Assembly (NCBI GenBank): GCA_910574745.1
Contig: CAJTCE010000003.1
Span: 97,134 to 161,133 of the forward strand
Length of the DNA: 64,000 nt
Direction of reading: 5' to 3'
Origin: Lachnospiraceae bacterium
Lineage (GTDB): Bacteria; Bacillota; Clostridia; Lachnospirales; Lachnospiraceae
Part shown: piece by piece, positions 48,527 through 57,536 of the stretch
Layout of the letters: every line of letters starts with the position of its first letter
Numbering within the stretch: position 1 is the stretch's first letter
Program-made: the position numbers and the translations under genes
The notes under the pieces: generated by a model
What the model saw: only the letters and a program-made list of their open reading frames with translations
Databases searched by the model: none
Told to the model about the DNA's origin: nothing

Positions 48527-50794
48527 CTATGCAATCTCCCCGCAAAATGATTCCACATAATTCTCCGCAGGAATCGGCTTGGAATAGTAATAGCCCTGTA
48601 CATAGCGACAGCCCAGCTTGCGCAGCATTTCAACCTGCTCCTTTGTTTCCACGCCTTCACAAATCACTCTGATGCCCAGACCTTCCGCCATTTCAATAAT
48701 CATACGCAGAATCCACTTGGAAGATTCCGAAGTAATGGATTCGCTGAAAAATTCCTTATCGATCTTCAATACATCAAAGGGGAAATCCTTTAACATATTC
48801 AGGGAAGAATAGCCGGAACCGAAATCATCCATGGAAAGCTGTACTTCCACTTCCTTTAATTCGTTTAAAATAGAAATCATTTTCTCCCGTTCCGTAAAAA
48901 ATACAGTTTCCGTAATCTCCAATTCAATGTATCCTTTCGGAATCTGATAACGGCTTAACATTTCCGTAATTCTGTTAATATACAGCGGATCATTTAAAAG
49001 CATTCTGGACTGGTTTACGGAAATCGGATAGGCGGGTCCCCCCTTATCGATCTGCTCCCTGATCATTTTGCATGCAGATTCCAGCATATACAGATCCAAC
49101 TGCTCAATAAATCCGTTTTTCTCGAATACGGGGACAAAATCAGAAGGATAGATCATATTTCCATCCTCTTTCATCCACCTTACTAACGCTTCTCCGCCGT
49201 AAAGCTTGTCCTCCATAATATCCCACTTAGGCTGGATATACATTTTAAATTCCCTGTTAAAGAGCGCTGTCTCCATTTCCGATTCAATCCGGTCCGCCTT
49301 GCGCATGTCGTTGGCCAAAAGGTCAGAATATGCGGCTACGCACTCCTTCTCTTCCCCGATCAATGTTTTTCTCGCCATATTCGCTTTATCAATCATCAGA
49401 GAAATATCATGTTCATTGTTTTTAATCTGGTAGACGCCTCGCTTTAACTTAATGGGGTATCTGATACCGATATCCAAAGCTCTGGTATTTACCTTATCTG
49501 TAAAAGTAAAAAATCTTTCCTCTAAATCCTGGGTATTTCTGGCAAGCAGCGCAAACTGGTCGGCATCCATACGGACGCAAAGCTCTTTGCTGTAAAATAC
49601 CTCCCGTGCCTCTTCAATCACAATCTTTAACAGCTGATCCGCCCTTATATGGCCATAGGCCTCGTTGATATACCGAAAATTGGAAATATCAAACCGGTGA
49701 ATCATAAACGGGATACCTGGATATCTTTCTAACATATCCGCTGTAAATTCCTTAAAAAAATTCAGGTTCTTTCCCCCTGTAATATTATCCTCAAAAGCGA
49801 GCTGGGTAATCAGCTGGCTGGCAGAGGAATTGTGTTTGAATACGATAACCGTAAAAATGATTACGGAAAGCATCATGATCCCACAGGATGCAACACTTCC
49901 GATAATAATGGTATTCTCCACTCCCGTGTATACATTTTCCGTATACAGAGAAAGGATCCTCAGCCCCGGAAATACTTCAGGAGAAGAAAAGGAATAGAAA
50001 TACCTGACGCCATCCTTATTTTTACATTGAACCGTTCCACTGCTTAAACCGTCGTCAGAAATCATTTCGGACAATTCGGAAATTTTCTCTTTATCAATTT
50101 TCCAAAACTTTCCCATATAATCGTATATGGTATCATATTTTTCATCCTGAGTCTGTAGATTGGTCAGATTGCAATCCAGAATCACACCTTTTTCATCCGT
50201 TAAAATCAGGTCTCCCGACTTTCTCAAATAAGAAAATGCATCTCCGTCCAATATACCTCCACACTCTTTCAGAGCCACCACAAATCCGTTTCGCTCCTCT
50301 CCGTTCATTACCGGAACTAAAAACAGCAGAAGATAGTCATGGCTGTCCTTCCAGAATTCATTGGTCAGATAAATCTGGTTTTCCTTGATTTCATACAAAG
50401 GCTCCCTGACCATATCCGAAGCGTCTCTATACCATTCGTTATCAAAATATATGGTATGGTCTTCTTTAATGTAGGTAATGGCCTGAAAATCATCAATGGA
50501 TTTGTATTTGTTTAAAATCCGGTAAATCTGGGACTCTGTCAAGGCTCCTCTTCCGCTTTCGCCTAATTCCGCCGCCACCGCGTCCACAACGCTTTCCGTA
50601 TCTGCAATATCATCTGTCAGGATTTCTCCGGCAATATCCAGCTGTACCACCAGCTGTTCATTGATTTCCTTTTCCAGGCTCTTCCTTATATCATAAATAT
50701 GAAACACGCACACCATAAGACAAACGATAAACGCCATCGCGCCTATCATGACTATGGGCTTTATAAAATTATTTTTACCTTTTCCCTTTGGCAT
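48527..50794 (-). CDS. EAL-domain phosphodiesterase with degenerate GGDEF
   Basis: 755 aa. Membrane helix 1 (~12-30), extracytoplasmic sensor, helix 2 (~295-320), GGDEF-like domain where the motif reads D-A-D-Q-F (no catalytic GGDEF), then an EAL domain: G-G-E-A-L-V-R-W, E-L-E-I-T-E-T, D-D-F-G-S-G-Y-S-S-L, L-K-I-D-K-E-F. Predicted c-di-GMP hydrolase with a regulatory GGDEF. Confidence 0.9.
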   Translation of the reverse strand: MPKGKGKNNFIKPIVMIGAMAFIVCLMVCVFHIYDIRKSLEKEINEQLVVQLDIAGEILTDDIADTESVVDAVAAELGESGRGALTESQIYRILNKYKSIDDFQAITYIKEDHTIYFDNEWYRDASDMVREPLYEIKENQIYLTNEFWKDSHDYLLLFLVPVMNGEERNGFVVALKECGGILDGDAFSYLRKSGDLILTDEKGVILDCNLTNLQTQDEKYDTIYDYMGKFWKIDKEKISELSEMISDDGLSSGTVQCKNKDGVRYFYSFSSPEVFPGLRILSLYTENVYTGVENTIIIGSVASCGIMMLSVIIFTVIVFKHNSSASQLITQLAFEDNITGGKNLNFFKEFTADMLERYPGIPFMIHRFDISNFRYINEAYGHIRADQLLKIVIEEAREVFYSKELCVRMDADQFALLARNTQDLEERFFTFTDKVNTRALDIGIRYPIKLKRGVYQIKNNEHDISLMIDKANMARKTLIGEEKECVAAYSDLLANDMRKADRIESEMETALFNREFKMYIQPKWDIMEDKLYGGEALVRWMKEDGNMIYPSDFVPVFEKNGFIEQLDLYMLESACKMIREQIDKGGPAYPISVNQSRMLLNDPLYINRITEMLSRYQIPKGYIELEITETVFFTEREKMISILNELKEVEVQLSMDDFGSGYSSLNMLKDFPFDVLKIDKEFFSESITSESSKWILRMIIEMAEGLGIRVICEGVETKEQVEMLRKLGCRYVQGYYYSKPIPAENYVESFCGEIA

Positions 50795-50866
50795 GTAACC
50801 GCCCCCACTGATATATTTTTACTTTCCCAGATTGTATCTACAATGGTATATTATCCCTTATAAATC

Positions 50867-53800
50867 TTAAATGGCAGCTATATCCACAAGATTTAATTTT
50901 TCTTTTTTCCCGTTTTCCAGGCTGGTAAGAAGCGCGCTTGCCGTATCCAGACTTGTCAGGCAGTTGACCCCTGTTTCAATTGCCGTCCTTCTGATCAAGA
51001 AACCGTCTCTGGATTTATCCCTTCCCTGGGTAGGCGTATCGATTACCAGATCAATTTTATGCCCTAATAAAAGATCCATGACCGTAGGAGATTCCTGCTG
51101 GATTTTGTTGACCTTTCTGGCAGCCACGCCGGATTCCTTTAAGGCATTTGCCGTAGAACGTGTGGCATAAATCGTGTAACCCAGCTTTTCAAACCGCCGT
51201 CCGATGTCGATAGCTTCCCCTTTATCGGCATCCTTAACGGTAATGATAATCTGCTTATGTCTGGGCAAATCGATTCCTGCGCCCAAGAAAGCCTTATACA
51301 AAGCCTCATCAAAGGTCTTGGCAATTCCCAGACATTCCCCCGTAGATTTCATTTCCGGTCCTAAGCTGATTTCCGCTCCCCTGATTTTCTCAAAGGAGAA
51401 TACCGGCATCTTGATAGCGAAATAATCTGCGTCCGGCTGAAGTCCCGGCTCATAACCCAGATCACGGATTTTTTTGCCAATGATGACTTCCGTAGCCAGA
51501 TCCACGATAGGAATACCCGTTACCTTGCTGATATAAGGAACGGTTCTGGAGGAACGGGGATTTACTTCAATGACATAAACCTCGTCTTCCACCGCAATAA
51601 ACTGAATATTGATCAGCCCTACCACATGAAGGGCTTTTGCAAGCCTTCTGGAATATTCCCCTATGGTCTCCCGCACCTTTTCACTGATAGTAGGCGCCGG
51701 ATAAACGGAAATACTGTCGCCGGAATGAACGCCGGTTCTCTCAATATGCTCCATAATACCCGGAATGAGAATATCCGTCCCGTCGCACACGGCGTCCACT
51801 TCCAGTTCTTTTCCCATAAGGTATTTGTCTACCAAAATAGGATGTTCCTGTGCATACTGGTTGATAACCGCCATGAATTCTTCAATTTCTTCGTCATTTA
51901 AAGCAATCTGCATGCCCTGTCCGCCAAGTACATAAGAAGGACGCACGAGCACCGGATAGCCCAGTTTGTTTGCAACTGCCTTGGCTTCCTCTGCCGTATA
52001 GACAGTTCCTCCTGCTGCCCTGGGAATCTCCGTTTCCTCTAAAATCTTATCAAATAACTCCCTGTCTTCTGCGGCATCCACATCCTCCGCCTTTGTACCG
52101 AGAATCGGCACGCCCATCTTCATCAGGCTTTCCGTTAACTTGATGGCAGTCTGTCCGCCAAACTGCACCACAGCTCCGTCAGGCTTTTCAAACCGTACGA
52201 TATTTTCCACGTCTTCAGGAGTCAGCGGCTCAAAATAAAGCTTATCCGCTATATCAAAGTCCGTACTTACCGTCTCCGGATTGTTGTTGACAATGATCGT
52301 CTCGTAGCCCGCATTGGCAAAGGCCCATGTGGCGTGAACGGAACAGTAATCAAACTCCACGCCCTGTCCGATACGGATAGGCCCGGAGCCTAAAACCAAA
52401 ACCTTTTTCTCAGGGCGGGTCTCCTCCGCTTCGTTTTCACTTCCGAATACAGAATAGTAATAAGGGGTTGCCGCCGCAAACTCCGCCGCACAGGTATCTA
52501 CCATTTTAAAACCTGCAACGATGCCGTTGTCATAACGCATCTGCTTGATTTTTGCCTCATCCTTTCCCGTCAGCCGGCTGATAACATTGTCGGGAAACTC
52601 AATTCTCTTTGCCTCTTTTAACAATTCTGCCGTAAGAGGCCCGTCGGAAAGCTTCTGCTCCATTTCCACAAGAATGGCAATTTTATCAATGAACCAGATA
52701 TCCACCTTGGTAATGTCATGAATCGTATCATAATCAATGCCCTTCCGGATTGCCTCTGCAATGACAAAAATCCTCTGGTCATCCACAATGGTTAAGCGTT
52801 CTGACAATTCCTCCTCCGAAAGCTCGGAAAAATCATAGCTTAATAAAGAATCCACATGCTGCTCCAGAGAACGCAGCGCCTTCATTAAAGCGCCTTCAAA
52901 GCTGTTGCAAATGCTCATGACCTCTCCTGTCGCTTTCATCTGGGTGGTCAGGGTTCTCTTTGCCGTAATAAATTTATCAAAAGGAAGTCTTGGCATCTTT
53001 ACTACACAATAATCCAGTGCAGGCTCAAAGCTGGCATAGGTCTTTCCGGTTATGGCGTTTTTGATTTCATCCAGAGTATAGCCTAAAGCAATCTTTGCAG
53101 CTACTTTGGCAATGGGGTATCCCGTGGCCTTGGACGCCAGCGCCGATGAACGGCTTACACGGGGATTTACCTCGATAACACAATATTCAAAACTGGTAGG
53201 ATGCAGAGCAAATTGTACGTTACATCCTCCGGTAATCTGCAGCTCGTCAATGATATTAAGGGCTGCGGTACGAAGCATCTGATATTCCTTGTCCCCTAAA
53301 GTCTGGGAAGGAGCCACTACAATACTGTCTCCGGTGTGGACGCCTACCGGATCAATATTTTCCATATTACATACGGTAATGCAGTTGCCTGCACTGTCCC
53401 GCATTACTTCATATTCGATTTCCTTCCAGCCTGCGATACAGCGCTCTACTAACACCTGTCCCACACGGGATAAACGCAGACCGTTTTCCAGAATTTCCTC
53501 CAGTTCCACCTGGTTGTGAGCAATACCGCCGCCGGATCCTCCCAAAGTATAAGCGGGACGAAGCACCACAGGATAACCGATGGTATTGGTAAAGGCAACG
53601 CCGTCCTCTACATTTTCTACCACAAGGGAAGCCGCACAGGGCTCGCCGATTTTTTCCATGGTGTCCTTAAATTCCTGACGGTCCTCAGCCTTTTTGATGG
53701 TTGCCGCAGTCGTTCCCAAAAGAGTTACATTATGGGCTTTTAAAAAGCCGCTTTCCTCCAGTTCCATGCCCAGATTCAAGCCTGCCTGGCCGCCTAACGT

Positions 53801-54064
53801 GGGCAGAATGCTGTCGGGCTTTTCTTTTTCAATTAACTGCTCTAATACTTTTACGGTCAAAGGTTCAATATAAACCCTGTCCGCAATATTTTTATCCGTC
53901 ATAATGGTTGCCGGATTGGAGTTGATGAGCACGACCTCCACGCCCTCTTCCTTTAAGGAGCGGCAAGCCTGGGTGCCCGCATAGTCAAACTCTGCCGCCT
54001 GTCCGATAACAATGGGGCCGGAACCGATTACCAGTACTTTTTTTACATTGGGATTCTTAGGCAT
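50867..54064 (-). CDS. carB: Carbamoyl phosphate synthase large subunit
   Basis: 1065 aa, two homologous ATP-grasp halves (about 1-550 and 550-930) plus an allosteric C-terminal domain. K-K-V-L-V-I-G-S-G-P-I-V-I-G-Q-A-A-E-F-D and K-V-L-V-L-G-S-G-P-I-R-I-G-Q-G repeats are visible. Makes carbamoyl phosphate for pyrimidines and arginine. Overlaps carA by 8 bp. Confidence 0.96.
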   Translation of the reverse strand: MPKNPNVKKVLVIGSGPIVIGQAAEFDYAGTQACRSLKEEGVEVVLINSNPATIMTDKNIADRVYIEPLTVKVLEQLIEKEKPDSILPTLGGQAGLNLGMELEESGFLKAHNVTLLGTTAATIKKAEDRQEFKDTMEKIGEPCAASLVVENVEDGVAFTNTIGYPVVLRPAYTLGGSGGGIAHNQVELEEILENGLRLSRVGQVLVERCIAGWKEIEYEVMRDSAGNCITVCNMENIDPVGVHTGDSIVVAPSQTLGDKEYQMLRTAALNIIDELQITGGCNVQFALHPTSFEYCVIEVNPRVSRSSALASKATGYPIAKVAAKIALGYTLDEIKNAITGKTYASFEPALDYCVVKMPRLPFDKFITAKRTLTTQMKATGEVMSICNSFEGALMKALRSLEQHVDSLLSYDFSELSEEELSERLTIVDDQRIFVIAEAIRKGIDYDTIHDITKVDIWFIDKIAILVEMEQKLSDGPLTAELLKEAKRIEFPDNVISRLTGKDEAKIKQMRYDNGIVAGFKMVDTCAAEFAAATPYYYSVFGSENEAEETRPEKKVLVLGSGPIRIGQGVEFDYCSVHATWAFANAGYETIIVNNNPETVSTDFDIADKLYFEPLTPEDVENIVRFEKPDGAVVQFGGQTAIKLTESLMKMGVPILGTKAEDVDAAEDRELFDKILEETEIPRAAGGTVYTAEEAKAVANKLGYPVLVRPSYVLGGQGMQIALNDEEIEEFMAVINQYAQEHPILVDKYLMGKELEVDAVCDGTDILIPGIMEHIERTGVHSGDSISVYPAPTISEKVRETIGEYSRRLAKALHVVGLINIQFIAVEDEVYVIEVNPRSSRTVPYISKVTGIPIVDLATEVIIGKKIRDLGYEPGLQPDADYFAIKMPVFSFEKIRGAEISLGPEMKSTGECLGIAKTFDEALYKAFLGAGIDLPRHKQIIITVKDADKGEAIDIGRRFEKLGYTIYATRSTANALKESGVAARKVNKIQQESPTVMDLLLGHKIDLVIDTPTQGRDKSRDGFLIRRTAIETGVNCLTSLDTASALLTSLENGKKEKLNLVDIAAI

Positions 54065-55232
54065 TTCTTTCCACCTCCATCATCTGTATAAATCGGTCAA
54101 ACAGGTATCCGGAATCCTGGGGTCCCGGACATGCTTCGGGATGGAACTGCACAGTGAAAATATTTTTGCCCGTATAAGCAAGACCTTCACAGGTCCCGTC
54201 ATTGACATTGACAAAGGCAGGCTTTGCAACCTTTTCATCCAGCTTGTCCATATCCACTACATAACCGTGGTTCTGGGAGGATATATAGACCCTTCCCGTA
54301 GCAAGGTCTTTTACGGGATGATTGCCGCCTCTGTGTCCGTATTTCATCTTAAAGGTATCCGCACCTGTGGCAAGCGCCATAAGCTGATGCCCTAAACAAA
54401 TTGCAAAAATCGGCGTATCGGACTCATAGAGCTTCTTTACATTCTCTATAACCTCCGTACATACCTTGGGGTCTCCCGGTCCGTTGCTGAGCATAATGCC
54501 GTCAGGCTTATCGGAAAGAATTTCCTCCGCAGATGTCCTTGCAGGGTAAACTGTCACATCACAGCCTCTTGCCGCAAGGGACCTGGCAATATTGTCTTTG
54601 GCGCCCAAATCCAAAAGGGCTACCTTTTTGCCTGCGCCGTTTAATGCCTTTACCAGGGAAGGTTTCTTTTCCTTCTCTCCCGTATATCTGGCGGAACCGG
54701 AAAGAGGGCCGTTTTCGGATAGTTCCCCTGTTCCCTTTAACCTATATTTTTCTTTGCAGGTAACAATGTCAACCACATTGCCCATGTCATATTCTTTTAA
54801 ACGTTTTCGCATTTCTTCCATAACATAATCCGCATTTGTGGTAATGCAGCCGTTCATGGTCCCTTTTTCCCTTAAAATCTTTGTTAAGGCTCTTGTATCG
54901 ATTCCCGCAATTCCCGGAATATCGTATTCGGCCAGTATTTCCTGTATGGATGCATCGCACCGGAAGTTGCTGGGTATCCTGGATAATTCTCTGACAATAA
55001 AGGCATCCGGCCAGATTTCTCTTGATTCCATATCCTCCCTGCATACGCCGTAATTACCAATCAGGGGATAAGTCATGCAGACTGCCTGTCCTGCATAGGA
55101 GGGGTCGGTCAGCACCTCAAGATAGCCCGCCATGGACGTATTAAAAACAATTTCGCTAATGATTTCTCTGTCCGCACCGATGTGAGTTCCTTCAAATACG
55201 GTGCCGTCTTCTAAAATTAAAAATGCCTTCAT
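54057..55232 (-). CDS. carA: Carbamoyl phosphate synthase small subunit
   Basis: 391 aa. S-x-N-G-P-G-D-P, A-I-C-L-G-H-Q-L-M-A (class I glutaminase Cys), and F-H-P-E-A motifs. Supplies ammonia to carB. Slightly longer than the common ~360 because of an inserted segment near 170-180. Promoter at 55268-55296. Confidence 0.95.
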   Translation of the reverse strand: MKAFLILEDGTVFEGTHIGADREIISEIVFNTSMAGYLEVLTDPSYAGQAVCMTYPLIGNYGVCREDMESREIWPDAFIVRELSRIPSNFRCDASIQEILAEYDIPGIAGIDTRALTKILREKGTMNGCITTNADYVMEEMRKRLKEYDMGNVVDIVTCKEKYRLKGTGELSENGPLSGSARYTGEKEKKPSLVKALNGAGKKVALLDLGAKDNIARSLAARGCDVTVYPARTSAEEILSDKPDGIMLSNGPGDPKVCTEVIENVKKLYESDTPIFAICLGHQLMALATGADTFKMKYGHRGGNHPVKDLATGRVYISSQNHGYVVDMDKLDEKVAKPAFVNVNDGTCEGLAYTGKNIFTVQFHPEACPGPQDSGYLFDRFIQMMEVERNA

Positions 55233-55267
55233 TCAGTTACCTGGTTATCCTTTCGCATAGTCGTATT

Positions 55268-55296
55268 ATTATAGCACAGGAAGAAAAATCGTTCAA
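55268..55296 (-). promoter_or_regulatory. carAB promoter
   Basis: TTGAAC (55291-55296), 17 bp, TATAAT (55268-55273) with extended -10 TG. Start near 55261, a short leader without obvious attenuator. The 55297-55514 stretch shows no further gene. Confidence 0.75.
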
Positions 55297-55514
55297 TATC
55301 CAGAAAGTCCTAAATTCATGATTATTTTAGAAAATAGTAATTGCTTTTACTATATAATCCATATAAAATAATATGAGGATGTAATACGCTTATTCCATTT
55401 ATGGTATGGAATTCTATTCAAACATATTTCATTTTTCAAAAAATCCATTCCATTTCATAAACACCATCCGCCCTTATGATCGACGGGCATCAAATGAACA
55501 ATTCGGAGGAAGCC

Positions 55515-56444
55515 ATGAACCAGTCATTATCTACCGTAAAAGAAGAAATCAAAAAGGTGATCCGCGGAAAAGACGATATATTAGACACGGTATTGTGTAC
55601 ACTGCTTGCAGGAGGCCATATTCTGTTGGAGGATATACCAGGCGTGGGCAAAACCACCCTTGCCGTGGCTCTAAGCCGTTCCCTTGGCATGTCTTATAAA
55701 AGAATGCAGTTTACCCCCGACGTTCTTCCCAGCGATATTCTGGGTTTTTCCATGTATGACAATAAATCCGGGGACTTTTCTTTTAGAAAGGGCGCCATTT
55801 TTACCAATCTGTTTCTGGCGGATGAAATCAATCGTACCTCCCCCAAAACCCAGTCGGCGCTTTTAGAGGTTATGGAGGAACGAAGGGTCAGCGTGGACGG
55901 TACTACCTATGACTTAGAGCCGCCTTTTTTTGTCATCGCCACCCAGAATCCCGTAGGCGCTTCCGGTACCCAGAAGCTTCCCGATTCCCAGTTAGACCGC
56001 TTTTTTGTAAGGCTCAGCCTGGGCTATCCCGACCACCGGTCCGCAACGGAAATATTAAAGGGTCATTCCATGGAACAGATCGATCTGGTCAATCCTATTT
56101 TATCCGTAGCCGATTTACGCCTCTTACAGCAAAAGGCTTCAGAGGTTTTCGCCAACGACGACATCTGCGATTATATCGTTTCCATAACAGAAGCAACCCG
56201 ACAGACGGACATGCTTTCACAGGGTATTTCCCCCAGAGGCTCCCTTGCGATTCTCAAAATGGCAAAGGCACGGGCATGCTTTGAGGACAGGGATTTTGTT
56301 ACTCCCGGGGACATTCACAAAGTCTTATATTCTGTCTGCAACCACAGAATGATACTTTCCACCAAAGCAAAAGCTTCCGGCTTCGATGCAGCGGATATTA
56401 TTGAGCAGATTCTGGATTCCGTTCCTGTTCCGAAGCTTTCTTAA
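55515..56444 (+). CDS. MoxR-family AAA+ ATPase
   Basis: 309 aa from ATG at 55515 (GGAGGAAG upstream). Walker A G-V-G-K-T-T near 44, Walker B L-A-D-E-I-N-R-T, sensor A-T-Q-N-P-V. Chaperone-like; with the DUF58 and transglutaminase genes it forms a conserved operon of wall/protease-like function. Confidence 0.92.
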   Translation: MNQSLSTVKEEIKKVIRGKDDILDTVLCTLLAGGHILLEDIPGVGKTTLAVALSRSLGMSYKRMQFTPDVLPSDILGFSMYDNKSGDFSFRKGAIFTNLFLADEINRTSPKTQSALLEVMEERRVSVDGTTYDLEPPFFVIATQNPVGASGTQKLPDSQLDRFFVRLSLGYPDHRSATEILKGHSMEQIDLVNPILSVADLRLLQQKASEVFANDDICDYIVSITEATRQTDMLSQGISPRGSLAILKMAKARACFEDRDFVTPGDIHKVLYSVCNHRMILSTKAKASGFDAADIIEQILDSVPVPKLS

Positions 56445-56471
56445 AAGCATTCTTTCAAAGGGGTTTTTTCA

Positions 56472-57536
56472 TTGAAAAGAACGACGTTTTTTATTTCTTA
56501 TTTATCTTATATTATGCTGTTCTCAGTTACGATGTTCTGGGCGCTATTTTATCGGCAGAGCTTCTTTTTTCTCCTTGCCGCACTGGAAATCTGTCTGCCT
56601 GTTTTTTCTTATTTTCTGACCAAATACTGCCTTTCCCGCCTGGAGCCTGCTTTATACTTTAAGCCTATGACTACCGTAAAAGGCGAAAAAGTCGGTCTTT
56701 TTTTGCAGCTGAAGAATCCCACCCGGATTCCTTTGGCCTCCGCCCTGGTTTCCTTCTCCATCCAATCCGGATTTTATAACGGAAAGGATGAATCCGTGCA
56801 CATTCTCTCCTTACGCGCCCTGTGTGACAATCAATTAATATTTCCTGTTGCTTTGACGAAATGCGGTCTCTATGAGGCTTCCATCTGTCTTTTACGGGGG
56901 TATGATTATCTGCACCTGTTCCGTTTTGACCGGAAACTGGATTTATCGGCGCAGATTCACGTCTTCCCCCATGCGCAGCCAAAGGAAGAGCGACACGAAG
57001 CCCTTTACAGCGAAGGCTTTGACGAATTTGAAGAATCCTCCAAATCGGGAAATGTTTCCTCCAACGTAACGGATATCAGGGAGTATCTTCCCGGCGACAG
57101 ATTACAGAAAATACACTGGAAGCTTTCCAGCAAAATTGATAAATTGATGGTAAAGGAAAATGAATCCACCTCTACCAATGAATTCTTTCTTTTAGTAGAA
57201 CTGTATCAGCCCTCTGAAGAAAGCTGTGGTAAAAACGCTTTCCTGTTTAATGCCCTTGACAACGCTTTAGACGAAGCCTGGTCTTTGTCCCTGGAGCTGA
57301 TACAGGAAGGAGAAATCTTTACCTTCGCTTCCTATTCCACCGCCAGGGAAGACTTTGTTATGTCAACCATTCGCTGCCGGGAGGATTTGGAAAGCGCCTT
57401 CTCAGAATGCTTTTACGAGCCCTCTTATGATACCGAAAACCTTGCCCTGGATATTTATGAAAAATCCGGTATGAAAAAAGGCACTTTACTGCATGTAACC
57501 CATAAAGGAGTCGCTGATGTCCCTGCTGAATTTTAG
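56472..57536 (+). CDS. DUF58 domain protein
   Basis: 354 aa, TTG start, two N-terminal helices (~8-28 and 32-50), beta region, then D-I-R-E-Y-L-P-G-D-R-L-Q-K-I-H-W-K-L-S-S-K, the DUF58 motif. Substrate-binding partner of the MoxR ATPase. Overlaps the next gene by 20 bp. Confidence 0.9.
   Translation: MKRTTFFISYLSYIMLFSVTMFWALFYRQSFFFLLAALEICLPVFSYFLTKYCLSRLEPALYFKPMTTVKGEKVGLFLQLKNPTRIPLASALVSFSIQSGFYNGKDESVHILSLRALCDNQLIFPVALTKCGLYEASICLLRGYDYLHLFRFDRKLDLSAQIHVFPHAQPKEERHEALYSEGFDEFEESSKSGNVSSNVTDIREYLPGDRLQKIHWKLSSKIDKLMVKENESTSTNEFFLLVELYQPSEESCGKNAFLFNALDNALDEAWSLSLELIQEGEIFTFASYSTAREDFVMSTIRCREDLESAFSECFYEPSYDTENLALDIYEKSGMKKGTLLHVTHKGVADVPAEF

Noticed and set aside
48527-50794. Active diguanylate cyclase
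   Set aside because: The GGDEF position reads D-A-D-Q-F, so cyclase activity is unlikely; only the EAL domain looks intact.
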